From Ariolimax columbianus (taxonomy: Eukaryota > Mollusca > Gastropoda > Stylommatophora > Arionidae), in assembly GCA_036924085.1 (NCBI GenBank), contig JAVGWX010000005.1, forward strand, positions 41,299,664-41,363,663: DNA of 64,000 nucleotides. Direction: 5' to 3'. A program made the translations under genes and the position numbers. Each line of letters opens with the position of its first letter. Position 1 is the first letter of the stretch. The notes beneath the pieces were generated by a model. That model saw nothing but the letters and a program-made list of their open reading frames with translations. It was not told the origin of the DNA and made no database searches. Below, piece by piece: positions 11,691 through 23,845 of this stretch.

Positions 11691-12590
11691 AAACCCACCT
11701 AGATGTACAAGAAAACCCACACCATCTTTGGTTCTTATCATTGTGTCTATCCACTCAAGCCAGCACATAGTTTGTATGGGTCTCTTTGATGATCTGTTCC
11801 TTTAACAATTTTTGTTTGGTTATCAGCTAGTCCGCTAGCATTCAAAGTTATAGTTTTAGTCATGTTCTTATGCCAAATCGCCTTATAAAATAATTAACCA
11901 AAGCAATTACTAATACAAAGCCCTACTGATAATGGAGAGATCTTTTGGTGTCAACACGTGTGCTCAAATTGGCACCAATTTAAATTAAGTCACTATAAAA
12001 GTATGTAAGTGGATGCTCGTGCGTTTTATAGACTCAAATCAAATTTTGAACTTCAGTGCTGCCGCATCTTTGATTTATTTCTCAATTAAAATTAACCGCA
12101 CCATGATGATTTGCTGCTTCCTATGGATACATCCATGTGAGCAGAGAAAAATAATCTCAGGTAACTAAAAATGTATTTTATAATCACTGATGAAGATAGA
12201 ACACATCCCTTCTGCTGTATGTCTGTAAAATGGTAAAATCTATTTCCTCTTACACAATTTGTATTTATGTCAAGGTCTTCAGAATGAAGAAATTATGCAG
12301 ATGGAGATTCACTGTAATTCTTGGTGTCAACATTATTTGATAATATACTTGATAATATACTATTGATACTTTTCATTTTCTGATTTGGACATAAACTTAA
12401 TGATCTATCTTAGAACCTTCATCTTTGTTGATAGATTGCTCTATCACTCTTTGCAGTCTTTATGTGATGTTTCTCATGCATTCTGTGTGAGCATCCCAGT
12501 CATGAAATGTTGGTTTTATTTGTAGATCCCTTTAGAACTATATCTTCTGATTTCCTTTGAGAATTAGGCTGAATCCATAAAGCAGAATAT
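11691..12590. other. Intron sequence, possible weak LINE remnant
   Basis: A minus-strand reading near 11880-11770 (MTKTITLNASGLADNQTK) faintly resembles an endonuclease start, but the match is too short to call. The rest is A+T-rich with no recognised feature. Confidence 0.3.
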
Positions 12591-13319
12591 GTTCATAAAT
12601 GAAGATAAAAAATGTCCATGTATGCACTTTTTTTCTTCCATTTTTTTTTTTAACAACAGTTTCTATCTTATTTAAAATCATGAATGAAACCATTTTTACC
12701 CCTTATTTCTGTCTGGATCCCATTGACATAATAGCTTGTAACTATTGCAGTCCACTGATTGCGATTTTTAGCCATTTTGTAAATGTTTGGCTTCCTCTTG
12801 TACCATTCTTTACTAGACACCCTTTGGTCTTTCCACTCTTCTTCTCTTTCCCAATGGGATATTCTTCTTTGGAAAAGGATGCTGTGACATGTCATAATTT
12901 ACACCAAGGCGCATTTTGGCTCGACATATTATAATTTGGCAGGCTTTTTGTTAGTATCGGGTTTGTCTTCCCACGGCATTTTTTCCATAACCAGTTAATT
13001 GTTTCTTTCCATGCATGATTTACTGGTTGACTGCACCAGGGTGGTTGGTAAAAGGGGATCTAGTATTGGCTTGGTCAAGGAGATGGTAGCAAAAGAGTAA
13101 CAATGCCTGAAATAAGCTGTCTAAGAATCATTTAAATGATAAAAAAGCGCAGGGCCACCAATTGATTTAAAATCTTATCAAGACAATAAAAATATGAGAG
13201 ATGGGAAGAATTTATCATAGAAGTTCTGGTACATAAATTGAGAGATGAATGGAAAGAATACATGCCAAAACATCCCCACTTTTCAGAACTCCACAGACTC
13301 CCAGCCAGATGCATCGTTT
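12591..13319. other. Intron sequence, weak minus-strand LINE-like piece
   Basis: At 12668-12895 (minus) a 75-codon ORF has a basic composition and KMAKNRNQWTAIV, which resembles the D-R-x-x-W-R end of RTE-like proteins. The evidence is weak. The remainder shows nothing recognisable. Confidence 0.3.
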
Positions 13320-14150
13320 GAAGCAGTGTGGAATCAACCCAATGATGGTGAGTTTTAAATTAGCTGCCCTGATGGAGAGAACAGGTGCACACCGCTTGTA
13401 TCTTCAACATTAGAGCAGAGGAAGATGCGGTACATGCTGTCTGTTATTCCAGATATAAATTGGACGCAGATCGAAGACTGTATGCAGGTTACCACTGTAC
13501 AATAACACCTCAGACATCAAGGGATCAAACATAAAGAGAGGAGTCTCATGGATAGTACAGGCAGAGAGAATAATTGGATAGGTGACTACAGTTGAGACAA
13601 TAGTTAAGGGAGAAGAATTGTTCCACACTGGTGATAGAATGACAGATTACCACAGAGTCATTGTATGCAGGGAATGCAGAGAGTGACACAACGAGATTGC
13701 AGAACTCAAGGATAACCAGCTCGTAAATGATAACATGCAGTAATGATGCCATCATATATACCGATGAATTGGTGCTACACAGTGAGATATCTTGTTGGGG
13801 CTTCTCTGCTAGAGTGAGAGGTCAAATCATTGCTGAGCAGAGTGGGGCATACAGAACAGTAATCTCAAGTATGATAATGGAGATGGAAGCAGTGACTGCA
13901 GCTCTAAAATGGCTATCTGAGGTCTCTTTAACAGTGGCAGTCATCGTGTTAGACTACCAATTCTTACTATGGAAGGTACAGAAGGGATGCTAAAGCATGA
14001 ATGAATGGCAGCTGTATATGTATTAAACCTGTAGAGGTTGGTGTGGATCTATTGTTTGGTCATTCTGGGATTCAGTGCAATGAAAGAGCTGGCATCGTTG
14101 CTTCATAAGCAACTAATAACAGGTACACTAGATATGAATAGGAGTAAAAT
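13320..14150 (+). mobile_element. R1/Ingi-like LINE fragment: pre-RNase H and RNase H
   Basis: The reading around 13610-13680 gives ELFHTGDRMTDYHRVIVCRE. This runs into DAIIYTDELVLHSEISCWGF, where the usual YTDG has become YTDE, then AEQSGAYRTVISSMIMEMEA and VTAALKWLSE. It is the same family as 22143-22741 and as the short remnants at 49190 and 57000. The N-terminal RT region is absent. Confidence 0.68.
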
Positions 14151-14388
14151 TTTTGAAGTCTCAATGACTGCATGTTAGAGTACAGTGGAGTACAGTGAAG
14201 TTGATTCTTAGGAACAGAACAGTTAATAGTTTATAGATCATTAGTTTATTGGAAAGGTTATATCCCCTTTTGTGTTTGTCTGCCAACTTTCTTTATATTC
14301 CTCACCCATTAAAATTGTTTCATTCACACACACATTAATGCCACATTATTATATTTTAATATTTCACAATGAATGATTCCACCACCAG

Positions 14389-14574
14389 AGCGTCTGTTGG
14401 CTGCACAGAATCCACTTTCCCTTACTGGTCGACCTCACCAGCTATTTGCTGATGCCCCACCACCTCCCATCCTGCCTTCAGCTTCACAGACAGCTCCAGG
14501 AACTCTTGTTCCTCCTCCTCCACCACCTATGGGAATTACTCAGGGATTGCCACCAACATCAATGCCAGGAATGG
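14389..14574 (+). CDS. SF3B4: SF3B4 exon: post-RRM linker and start of Pro-rich tail
   Basis: The exon follows an AG acceptor at 14387-14388. Its first two bases complete the Glu codon begun in the previous exon, giving [10 protein letters not shown], the conserved linker after SF3B4 RRM2. It then encodes [13 protein letters not shown], another near-invariant SF3B4 segment, and Pro-rich sequence ending in [15 protein letters not shown] donor starts at 14575. The exon is 186 nt long and symmetric (phase 1 to phase 1). The Pro-rich tail is known to mediate protein contacts within SF3b; which partners apply here is inference. The next intron is 4,277 bp and holds a piggyBac-like remnant and RTE-1-like pieces. 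Confidence 0.95.
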
Positions 14575-14639
14575 GTGAGTTGTCACTGTCAGAGTGGGTA
14601 ATGTTAAGTTCTTCACAATTTTTTTATCCAGTACGATTT

Positions 14640-15028
14640 TTAGTCACTGAGTAACTCTCAGTACAAATTGAATTTGATTGTTTGGAAGCTGTAAGTGAAG
14701 CAACATTTTTCCAACAATTATGGATAAAAACAAAGATTCAGAATGTATGAAGCAAAAAAAATGTAATAACTTTATCACATGTGCTTACAATTTTAACCCT
14801 TTACCATCCAACCTCATTAACTAAATTTGAGTTAAGACAAGAAATAACTTAATTGAACTAAAATTATGATCAATAAATTTGAAGACACATAAAATAATTA
14901 TCTATTACATGTAGTATTAAAAGTTAATTTATATATTATATAAATATAATTAAATATTATTTATAAATGTCCTCCAGTTTTTTTTCTAGCAGAGTTTTAT
15001 GTCTTTTGATATGATTAAAATATCTAAA
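14640..15028. other. A+T-rich intron sequence
   Basis: Very A+T-rich, with no coding or repeat signal recognised apart from simple AT-rich words. It ends at the terminal repeat of the piggyBac-like element. Confidence 0.5.
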
Positions 15029-16093
15029 CTCATTCACTCCCACACGCTGATAAATCGACTTCCGGCTTTTTTTTCAGAACACCTATGAGCCGATGTATTG
15101 GCTTTTGTGACTGTGTTCACAAAATTACATATTTTCCCATTCCTAGTTTCCCTAAATGTTTTATTATGGTTCTTGACGGAAGTCCAGATTTTGAACTTTT
15201 CATTTCCATAAGAGTTAGCGTGAATTTAATTGAAAAAATGTTTATTTTCGTACTTGAAAACAATACAAATTTTTAGCCTTGAATCTAGCCCATGCCCCTT
15301 CGGCTAGACCAAATAGAGTTTTTAATGATGCAAGCTCGTTTATAGATGAATTGTATTATTCCTAACGGTAGTGATGATGAAGACATCGATAGTTCTGATA
15401 TCGATTTTCCAATTTCTTTATCTAGTCTTAGTTCTAAGTTGAGCGATGAAATGAAACTAAATCTACTGACAAGGGGGCGAGCACTTGTTTTTCTCAAGCA
15501 GTGGCAGTAACAGTTCAACAATTCAGTAAAGGTTCAAGATCCTGCACAGTCATGCTATTGTATATAATATAAATGTGTGTGTATATATATTTCCAATACA
15601 GCATGAACATTCTTTCTGAATGCATGTAAATTTTAAACACTCAAAGCTGATGTTGATTAGAGCTTTTATTTTTAACACGTTTTGAACTTCACATGTTTTC
15701 AGTAAAATATAATTACTGTGATAACAGCTGCACCAAATTAGTTATAACTTTCAGAACATCTTCTCTTGTGGCTTGCTGTCAATAGAAAGTCATTATGTTA
15801 TTCGTGTATTGGTTTTGTGCTGAATAATGTGTTGATGAGAGGAATAATACAAGAAAAATAGCAAACGATTATGCAAGTATAATCCCTCATACACAAATGT
15901 TCACCTCCATTTGTAAAATATATGTATTTCATTGCATTTTGGACTCAATTATGAACAGTTTGGTATATAATGTGTGCTTTTTCAGTGAACCTTCATTGAA
16001 GATAAATAGATCACAACCAAGTGATGCTGTGTTTCAGATTTACAGAAGAAAATATTTGCGTTCAGAGGTCCAAAATACTTGGGAGTGAATGAG
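15029..16093 (+). mobile_element. piggyBac-like DNA transposon remnant
   Basis: Inverted termini CTCATTCACTCCCA occur at 15029-15042 and, reversed, at 16080-16093. TTAA follows the right end (16094-16097) and TAAA, one change from TTAA, precedes the left, matching the TTAA target of piggyBac. Inside, near 15270-15510, broken frames encode an acidic, Ser-rich segment (GSDDEDIDSSDIDFPISLS) like the N-terminal region of piggyBac transposases. No catalytic domain is seen in the roughly 1.07-kb element, so it is an internally deleted, non-autonomous copy. Strand follows that frame. Confidence 0.6.
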
Positions 16094-16097
16094 TTAA

Positions 16098-16689
16098 CTA
16101 TTTTACTATGCTTTTGTTCAGTAATTCCCTTTGCACCCCTAAATTTTAGATTTCCTTGTTTGTTTTCCTTTCTTTACGCAAAATGTAATTCACTTTTCTA
16201 TATGTCCACATCTCAAAAACATAAATTCACTTCTCCAAACTATTTGTTCATTGTCTATATTTCTATGCCATGCAGCAATGATGAGTATAAATAACACCTG
16301 ATCGCTGTCATTTTTAATTTGTGAATGATTTGTTTGGATGTCATTATATGACTCAGGTTGGTGAAAATAGATTTGCCCATCACTATTCTCTTCTCGATTT
16401 CCAATCTCCATTTTTCATCCTCTGTTTATTATATTTCCAAGGTAGGAGAAGCTCTTGACTTATTCTAGTGTTTGATTGCCTATGAGAATCCTATTTGGTA
16501 ATCCACTCATTCGTATTACATGGCAGTACCACTGGAGCTTATGTTTTTACCACTGATAAGATATACCTGACTTGTTATTTTACTTAATTCCTGTAATTTG
16601 TGTTCACTTTTTGCTAGCAGAACTGTGCCACCCCTATATCTGAGATTATGTAATCAGACCTGACTTCTCTATCTGCTTACATAAATGGC
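16098..16689. other. Intron sequence, no recognised feature
   Basis: No coding or repeat family recognised. Confidence 0.4.
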
Positions 16690-17070
16690 AGGCGGCTAAA
16701 TCACCTTCACTTTGCAGATGATCTAGTACTTATCACAGAGGCAGCCACAGACGCCAATGAAATGCTAGCAATGCTGCACCGAGAGGGAAAGAAAGCGGGG
16801 CTCAAAGTGAACACGTCCAAGATGAAAGTCAATGTGCGAAGACGGACGATCGCTGTAGCACAGCAACAGCAATATGGTGCCCTAGAGATAAGAAACGACC
16901 ACCATCCAACTACCTTGCATCCTACAACAACATTTACAATGCCACAGAAGGACGACTCATTCTTCACTGGTCCACCGTGGCCCATGACAGAGACCGTTGG
17001 AAGAGAAGTTGGGCCCCGCAACAGTGTAACCGCTGCTGAAGAATGGGTCATTCAGCATATAACATGATCC
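16690..17070 (+). mobile_element. RTE-1-like RT fragment
   Basis: INGRRLNHLHFADDLVLITE, with the catalytic FADD, is followed by ANEMLAMLHREGKKAGLKVN, the RT block after the active site. From about 16840 the sequence jumps to a Gln/His/Pro-rich stretch, so the fragment is internally deleted. A weak C-terminal match (AAEEWVIQHIT) ends near 17067. Confidence 0.6.
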
Positions 17071-17459
17071 TGGTCAAATGCTAAGTCATCTCTTGAGTCT
17101 TGAAGCAAAACCTTTAAATTTCACAAAAAATGTAAATGTTGATAGATTTAAAAAATATTTTATGTACACCAGAAGCTGTGCATAGACAGGAAGCCTGTTT
17201 GTAAATCAAGGTTTTGTTAAATAATGAGATTTAGTTTCTTTGCAGCATTGGAATATTTAATATGATTCTGATTGTCAGTAGTGCTTCTTAGGCAGGAGAC
17301 AGCAAGTCGGAGTAGTTTAATATTTGGCAAATGTTAGGGGATCAGCTTTTTTGAAAGGAGACAAATAAGGTACGAGTAGGGAAAATATTACTGTAATTCT
17401 GGTGTTCACTTAAACACATTTTGTGCCATATACCAGCTAGCCAAATCTCATCTAAACTC

Positions 17460-18300
17460 ATCTCTGTCCTTTGCCATTAAGTACCATGCCGGACCAAGGT
17501 CCTGTCGAAAGTCATCTCTCCATCTCATTGGTGGACGTCAGGGAAGACGATTATAGGTGTATGGCCACCATGACATCACTTTACATGTCCATCTATTGTC
17601 AGGCACTTTACATGCCCACCTGTAATTTTATTTTCAATGCCAAATCTATGATGTCATCAAAGCAGGTTTGACTCCTGATGGCCATGTTGCGGATGTGGTC
17701 TCGTAGTGAAAGTGACAGTGTTCTCTGCTCCATCGCTCATTGAGTAGTTGGAGCCGCACCATTTCACTTTTTCGTAGGTTTTACACATGGCTGGAATGAT
17801 CTTTGTTGTTTTTCATGTTAAAGTACTGTCTTGATGCTGTTGAAGCTGAACCACCCAGCTGCCAACCTTTGGGAGATCTCTTCATGCAAGTCATGCGAGT
17901 TCGTAATTTCTTGGCCTAAGTAGATGTGCGAATTAACGTTTTTGACAGAATCAGTTCCAAGTTGCATTTCCTCACAGAGACAGAAACTGTTCAGCATGCA
18001 TTGTATCTTTAGCTCATTTTTTTGGGACCAACTGCCTCACTTGCATTGTTGAGCCCATTCAGTCATTGCTCAGTTTCCTTGATACTGTGGCTGATGATGA
18101 CTATGTCATCTGCAAACCGGAGGTGGTTGAGCATTTCTCCATCTATGTTAATACCCCTATCATCCCAATTGAGTGTGTGGAAGACTTCTTCAAAGGCTGC
18201 TAGGAAAAGTTTAGGAGAGATTGTATTACCCTGTCAGAAAATATTACGGTAGGAATTTCCAACAGGTATCAGTGTACTGCTTTAGTGTCTAAAAGACGTT
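17460..18300 (-). mobile_element. RTE-1-like LINE fragment, degenerate
   Basis: The minus strand shows a block like an RT post-active-site region near 18060, VKNVNSHIYLGQEITNSHDL near 17930, EEISQRLAAGWFSFNSIK near 17870, and a damaged C-terminal domain near 17690-17530 with SLRDHIRN. These match in order the 53385-53990 (minus) element. Multiple stops; 5'-truncated. Confidence 0.6.
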
Positions 18301-18851
18301 CACAATTGTGTCATCTGGCTAAATATATGAGAGTAGAAATGATATGTACATTAGCTACAATGGTGCCAGAACCCATCTTGTAATACACCTCTGCAACAGT
18401 CTACTGTGGTGTGTTGTAGTGTATATTTGCAAACTAAGACATTTCAGACATATCTCTTAAATTTAACCTAACTTTTATGTGTTAATGGCTAGGCAATACA
18501 ATTTTCAAATTTAAAATGTCAATAGAAAATCAATAATTTACAACACTAAAACAAACAGAAAAATTACAGATTAATTTTATACTTCACTTATTCTTTTAGA
18601 CTTCACTTATTCACAGATGTCTTTGCGGAATTTTTTAATTGAGCTTAAGAACTACAATATTTTAGTAGTGCTTCATTATGTCTTTTTACCACTATCATCT
18701 TCCCAATAATAAGAATGTATATCAGTTTTGCAGCAAATACCTTTGAGGTTGTTTTTTCAGATATGCTTCTCATTTATTTGCAGAACTCATTTTGTTAAAG
18801 TTTATTAGCGTTATAATTCTTGCTTTTTGTTATTTGTTCTCGTTCTTAAAG
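18301..18851. other. Intron sequence up to SF3B4 acceptor
   Basis: A+T-rich with no recognised element. It ends in the T-rich tract and AG acceptor of the 18852 exon. Confidence 0.5.
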
Positions 18852-18974
18852 TGGGAACAATTCCAAATACAGTGTCAATGGCTCCACCCCCTCCTGCTCC
18901 TTCACCACTGCCTCCTCCAGGGATGCAACAAAATTTCAATCCAATGGGAATGCCACCGCCACCTATGCCACCAG
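18852..18974 (+). CDS. SF3B4: SF3B4 exon: Pro/Met-rich tail
   Basis: The acceptor is a pyrimidine-rich tract ending in AAAG at 18851. The two leading bases complete a Val codon with the G left by the previous exon. The 41-codon segment reads GTIPNTVSMAPPPPAPSPL, then PPPGMQQNF and MGMPPPPMPPG, the low-complexity Pro/Gly/Met composition of the SF3B4 C-terminus. The donor GTGAGG starts at 18975. At 123 nt the exon is symmetric 1-1. The following intron is 21.4 kb and carries most of the nested LINE stack. Identity rests on composition, phase and position rather than on a conserved motif. Confidence 0.88.
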
Positions 18975-19589
18975 GTGAGGTTTACTTTATACACATCTTA
19001 ATGTTTACAGGCAATTTCTGATCATATGGTTCATGCAAATGAATTTTCACATAAGCTGTTTACAAAGTCATTGATTAGGTTATATGAACTACTTGACCAT
19101 TCCAAATTGACCATTATTAATATTAACTTTCACCAAGCTGCACTAAAAAATTGACCTAATTTACCCCGCAGCTGCGCTAATTTTCAGCACATCATATTTT
19201 ACCATGGTTGCTGCATTTTCGTATTTTGTGTTATATATGATCATATCAACGCCTGTCAATATTTTTGCTTCTAATGCACAAACTGGGGTTTTTTGTTGGC
19301 AAAAATAATAGCTTCGGGCGCAGTAAAGGTTATTAACTACCCACTGGAAGTGCAGATGACGACAGTTCATCAGACTTGTGCTGTGAGATATGATCTTACA
19401 TGACTAGAGTACTATCCTAGAACAGAGAGTTCTGCTCGTGGGACATGCATGCAAGGAGTTGATTGTGGGCTCTTCACGCCTTCTGTTCTTTCAGGCAGCT
19501 TGCTCAATCTAAACCTCAGCAATGAAATTTTGTTTGGAGAACTGAGAACCTTGTGTTATGTTAGCATGTCAAAAGATGACATCGAGTAC
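18975..19589. other. Intron sequence, no recognised feature
   Basis: No coding signal or known repeat recognised. Confidence 0.4.
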
Positions 19590-22500
19590 AGATCACAGTT
19601 TAGGGCAGATTGTGTAATATAATTAATATCTATGTGGGGAGCTGTTCCCATACCAGGTCGGATGACTGGCGATTCCTCAGTGAATTGGAGGACCTGCCAG
19701 GAGACATGAAAATGATGTGTGGCGACTTCAAATGCACATATCACTTGAGGAAACCCAAACAATAACCGACAGGGGCAGGTGCTTGGCCATGTCCTCCTTG
19801 AATCCGGTCTGAATATCCTCAACTGTGAGATGAAAACCAGACTTGCCACTCAAATAGCAGACTCAGACTAATTGACTGGTTTCAGGCCACAGAGAGACAT
19901 ACACCAGGTGGTCAGCACTGACATATCACGAAAGTGACCATTTGCCATGTTGTGTTTTCATCGTGAAGGGGCAGCCCAGCAGACATACCAAGATTCAGCA
20001 TGCTTTTAAATACATGCACACCAAAGACTTGATACTGGGTAACTTGAGACAATTGGCATGGAAAAACAAGAGAGCCTGAACCAACACATGGTGGTCCGAG
20101 GAGATTGACACCGCATGTAAAGCAAGAAGAATGCCACAAAGGAACTGCAGCAGAAGAGAAGACGTCGCAAACGTCTCCTTGGAGAGAAGACGTCGCAAAC
20201 GTCTCCTTGGAGAGAAGAATGGAGGTAGAGACCAGAATGAGAAGGGTCTGAAGATTTCAAGCATATGTCCAGAGCAGCAAAACAGCAACGGTGGGAGACA
20301 TTTACAGAAGAGGTGGCAGCGGATAGAGCCCTGCATAAATTCTGGAAATTACATAGGGCAAAGAACCGGCAGATGGACACAAAATCCAATGTGTGCATGA
20401 GAGATGAGTTTGGACAGGTGCTGACTACTGACAAATAGAAGGGAAGAGCCTTTTTTGACAGATACCTTCAGCAGACTCACCAATACAACACCGTTCAACG
20501 CAAGGCACTAGTGACAAATCTAGGAACAATGGGGGAGGAGCACGACCTGATTAATGTTGAGGAGGTCAGACACTCCATAAAGAGAGCTTCGGACAGTGCA
20601 CCTGGGCCCGATGAAATACGATACAACCTGCTGAAGGACTGTGGTGATGATGAGCTCTCAAAGGTTACAAATGATTTTAACGGGAGTCTTAAGACAGGCC
20701 ATGTACCAGAGGAGTGGCTACACAGCTATCTTATCCCCCTAGAGAAACCAGGCAAAGATGCTACTGATATAAAAGGCTACCACATCATCACACTACAGAA
20801 TGTGTACGGTAAGGTGCTAGAGAGAATCATTGCTAGACGAGTTGCCAGTGAGCTGGAAAACATAGGCCAATTTCCAGACACTCTAGGCGCATAAAGACCT
20901 GGCAGCGACACGGCCACCAATGCAGCTGTCCCGGCATACGACATATATGAGGGCTTCCAAACAAAAGAGGAAACTGTTGTCGCGACGATCGACCTGGAAG
21001 ATGCCTAAAATAGGGTCAACTACGGCAAACTAATCGACCTATTAGTAGACCTCAATATTGACCTCCGGATTGTCAGTTGGATTGCAATGGGCCTTATATC
21101 AAGAAGTGTCGCTCTAAAGTACGGTTCCTGGACATCATAGCGAAGTATGGTTCCTGAACCATAGCGCCCGGACTGCTTCAAGGCTCTCCTAGGTCTCCTG
21201 AACTTTTTAATATATACACTTGCAAAATTGCACAGATGGAGATGACTGGGCCTGGTAGGATCCTCACATATGCGGATGACTCCTGTGTACAATCAGGGCA
21301 AAGATAGGACTGAAATTGTCACAGGTGTGCAGAGCACGCTGGAGAAACTATCTGAATGGAGCACCGACTACAACGCTGAAATCAATCCATCTAAGGCCAA
21401 GATTGTCTGGTTCTCCCTAAACAGTCTCAGATACACTACCAGGGTTCACCTGCATGGGCACCATCATTGAGAGAAGACAAGACATGAAATACCTGGGTAT
21501 CACATTTGACAAAGGTCTCTTACAATAAACATGTTGACAAAATGATTCTGAAAGCAAAGAGGGGTATCAATGCAATCAAAGTCATGACGGCCACAGACAT
21601 GTAACAATGGACTCTTCCTGTTGATGCAAGCTTTGGTTTTGTCTGTCCTGGACTACGGTCTTGGGTTACGCTATCGTAGACACAGGTAGATAGATTGGAG
21701 AGAATCCAGAACGAGAACATGAGAGCAGTTCTGGGATGCACTAGAGACACTCCCATTGCTGTCATGAGATTCCTGCTTGATTTGCCAAGCATAAAGGTGC
21801 GACATCAAGTAGTGCAGGTAAAGGCGTACGCCAACATTGCCAACAACGAATACCACCCTTTGCATCAAGACTTGGATACATTCAAAGGCACACGCATTAA
21901 GCAAGAAAGGTCATGGATGGCAGAGGCAGAAGACTTTGTGATGAGAGTCTGTGCATTGAAAGAAGTGGGAAGAGGTAGTGAATGGGTAGAGGTGGGCAAC
22001 GAGAGCCCCCTTACAAGGGTGGTGATACAACTGAGCAGAGAGTGGGGCGGCACTAGGACAGAAGCTTCAATACAGGAGCTGATCCAGGACCACAAGACCC
22101 AATCCTGTACACAGATGGCTCCGCTGGCAGAGATGCAAACAAGTGCAGTTGGTGTTTCAGCTGGAGAAGTCAGCTGCCTACTCCACTGTCACATCGAGTA
22201 TGAGGATGGAGATTGAGGCGGTAACAGCGGCCCTGACTTGGTTGGTGACACACACAGTGATACTGTCAGACTCGCAGGGCATGCTCCGTAATATAGAACG
22301 GTGCATGCTAAAAAGGGAATGGGTCTCTATGGTGTACAAGGTGTCACATGGACCTACTGCCTGGGACATGCAGGCGTCTGGGGCAAAGAAAGAGCTGATG
22401 CAGTGGCAGGACGAGCTGCGGTGAACAACGCAGTGATGATGAGAGACAAGGTTGAGTTGATAAGGGCAGTCAAGGACAGTCTACAGAATGATGAAGAGAC

Positions 22501-22745
22501 AGAAAGTCGCGGAAATACATACGTACAGAGGATGATAGATTTGGGAGTGACTAAGGGAGAAAAGAAAATGTTTGCTCTGTCTGGAAAGATCCGAAGAACA
22601 CAAAATGAACACCTGACTGGGACTCTGATTATACATACGCTAGGCTGGCTGTTTGGACGGAGATCGAAGCACTTATGGGAATGTTCCCTGTATGATGATG
22701 TTGGTTCCTGGAATCAAGAATCAAGATGGCATCGATATTGAAACA
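19590..22745 (+). mobile_element. R1/Ingi-like LINE 'N' with APE, RT and RNase H, degenerate
   Basis: Ordered domains read on the plus strand. An APE-like part is near 19600-19740 (KMMCGDFKCTYHLRKPK). An RT N-terminus at 20511-20894 includes SAPGPDEIRYNLLKDCGDDE and WLHSYLIPLEKPGKDATDIK. RT remnants near 21230-21420 read LTYADDS and NAEINPSKAKIVWFS. A thumb-like domain at 21695-22090 has NMRAVLGCTRDTPIAVMRFL. RNase H at 22143-22460 has MEIEAVTAALTWLV, VILSDSQGML and YCLGHAGVWGKERADAVAGR. Several frameshifts and stops make it non-functional. It lies in the 21-kb SF3B4 intron, in sense orientation. Confidence 0.78.
20144..20216 (+). repeat. 30-bp tandem duplication with internal dyad
   Basis: The unit GAGAGAAGACGTCGCAAACG plus TCTCCTTG is repeated back to back within LINE 'N'. 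Each unit contains the inverted words AGACGT and ACGTCT around CGCAA, so it can form a hairpin. The duplication adds ten codons to the endonuclease-RT linker. Confidence 0.8.
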
Positions 22746-23149
22746 TATTAGATACCTACCATTGCCACACTACATTAGCCTTTAGTACACATGCAGCAAT
22801 TTATTACGCCAAAAATTATGGTCGCTGCGCCACAAATGACAGGAAAATATGCCGGCGATAAGAAAATTGTTCCAAAGCATTGTCGTGCATATACACTGGT
22901 TGAAACACGCGGGAAATTGAATCTAAAAATAGGCAATGCCATCATTTGTAGATGTAAACAAAATAAATGACCAGTTTAGTTTGAAAGAGAATTTTAAAAC
23001 GATGTATTCTCTTTTTCTACACGACTGGAGGATTATTTCATTATTGCGGATGATGAAGGTAAGTTGTTGCAACATATTTTTATGAGATAGATCTGTTTAA
23101 TTTGTTTATTTAGCAGTATTAAATATGTTTGTTCAGTTCAGTTCATCCC
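22746..23149. other. Intron sequence, no recognised feature
   Basis: No family recognised. Confidence 0.4.
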
Positions 23150-23484
23150 GTAACCCATCAGGTCGTTGGGGCACACATGAAGACATGAAAATCCCACGCC
23201 AGCTCTCTCTGTCTGTCGCCGCCTGACGTATCTCACCGTGACTTCTCATTCAGTAGACGAAGATTAAATATCTGCTCGATGGTACTCCTTCCCGCTCGAA
23301 AGCCCGCTTGTTCTTCGGCAATGATACTCTCCGCCTGAGGATTCAGTCTGTTAAGTAATATCCTCAAGAGAACTTTCCTTGGATGACTTATCAGACTAAT
23401 TGTTCGATAGTTCTGACACACATTTAGGTTTCCCGATTTAGGCAGTGGTATAATGACTGATTTTGTCCAGCAGGTGGGCCACAT
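23150..23484 (-). mobile_element. RTE-like LINE with internal deletion: RT start fused to 3' end
   Basis: The minus strand encodes WPTCWTKSVIIPLPKSGNLN, VCQNYRTISLISHP and EEQAGFRAGRSTIEQIFNLR (RT blocks 1-2), then jumps to sequence like the extreme 3' end of the same family (a CPNDLMGYGMN-like segment, at about 23150-23220). The RT active site and post-RT domain are missing. Confidence 0.7.
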
Positions 23485-23779
23485 ATGTTTGTAAGGGAAA
23501 ATAAAAGATATGACGATCTTGTAAGAAACACTGTCGGTATTCTGTGGCGATTTTCACATTCTGTAGGTCCCCTTTCCTCACGAAATTGGTAAATCTAAAT
23601 GTTGTTGTGGTTTTTTATTTTTACCTTTGTATCTCAGAATCTAACAAAAACACAACAAAAACAATAGCACCAACAAGTTCTTTATGTCTTTACACACAAA
23701 CAAATCATATTTATACGACAGACAAAAAACGTACAGGCTCTCAAAGTGAACAACCTAGAAAAACATGACATGCTGAAAA
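23485..23779. other. Degenerate sequence between LINE fragments
   Basis: Probably decayed continuation of the RTE-like LINE 'G', but no block can be read with confidence. Confidence 0.3.
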
Positions 23780-23845
23780 ATGTTCTTACTTTTATTATTC
23801 AGAGTGGTAAAGGTTAGAAATTGTGTACTTGTGTACCTTATTGTG
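23780..23845 (-). mobile_element. RTE-like LINE 'G', third visible segment
   Basis: After removal of LINE 'H' the minus-strand frame runs from LFPHNK into VHKYTISNLYHSE, matching the FPH-x4-HK-x-TW-x-SPDH block of RTE endonucleases. Only this short stretch is readable. Confidence 0.6.
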
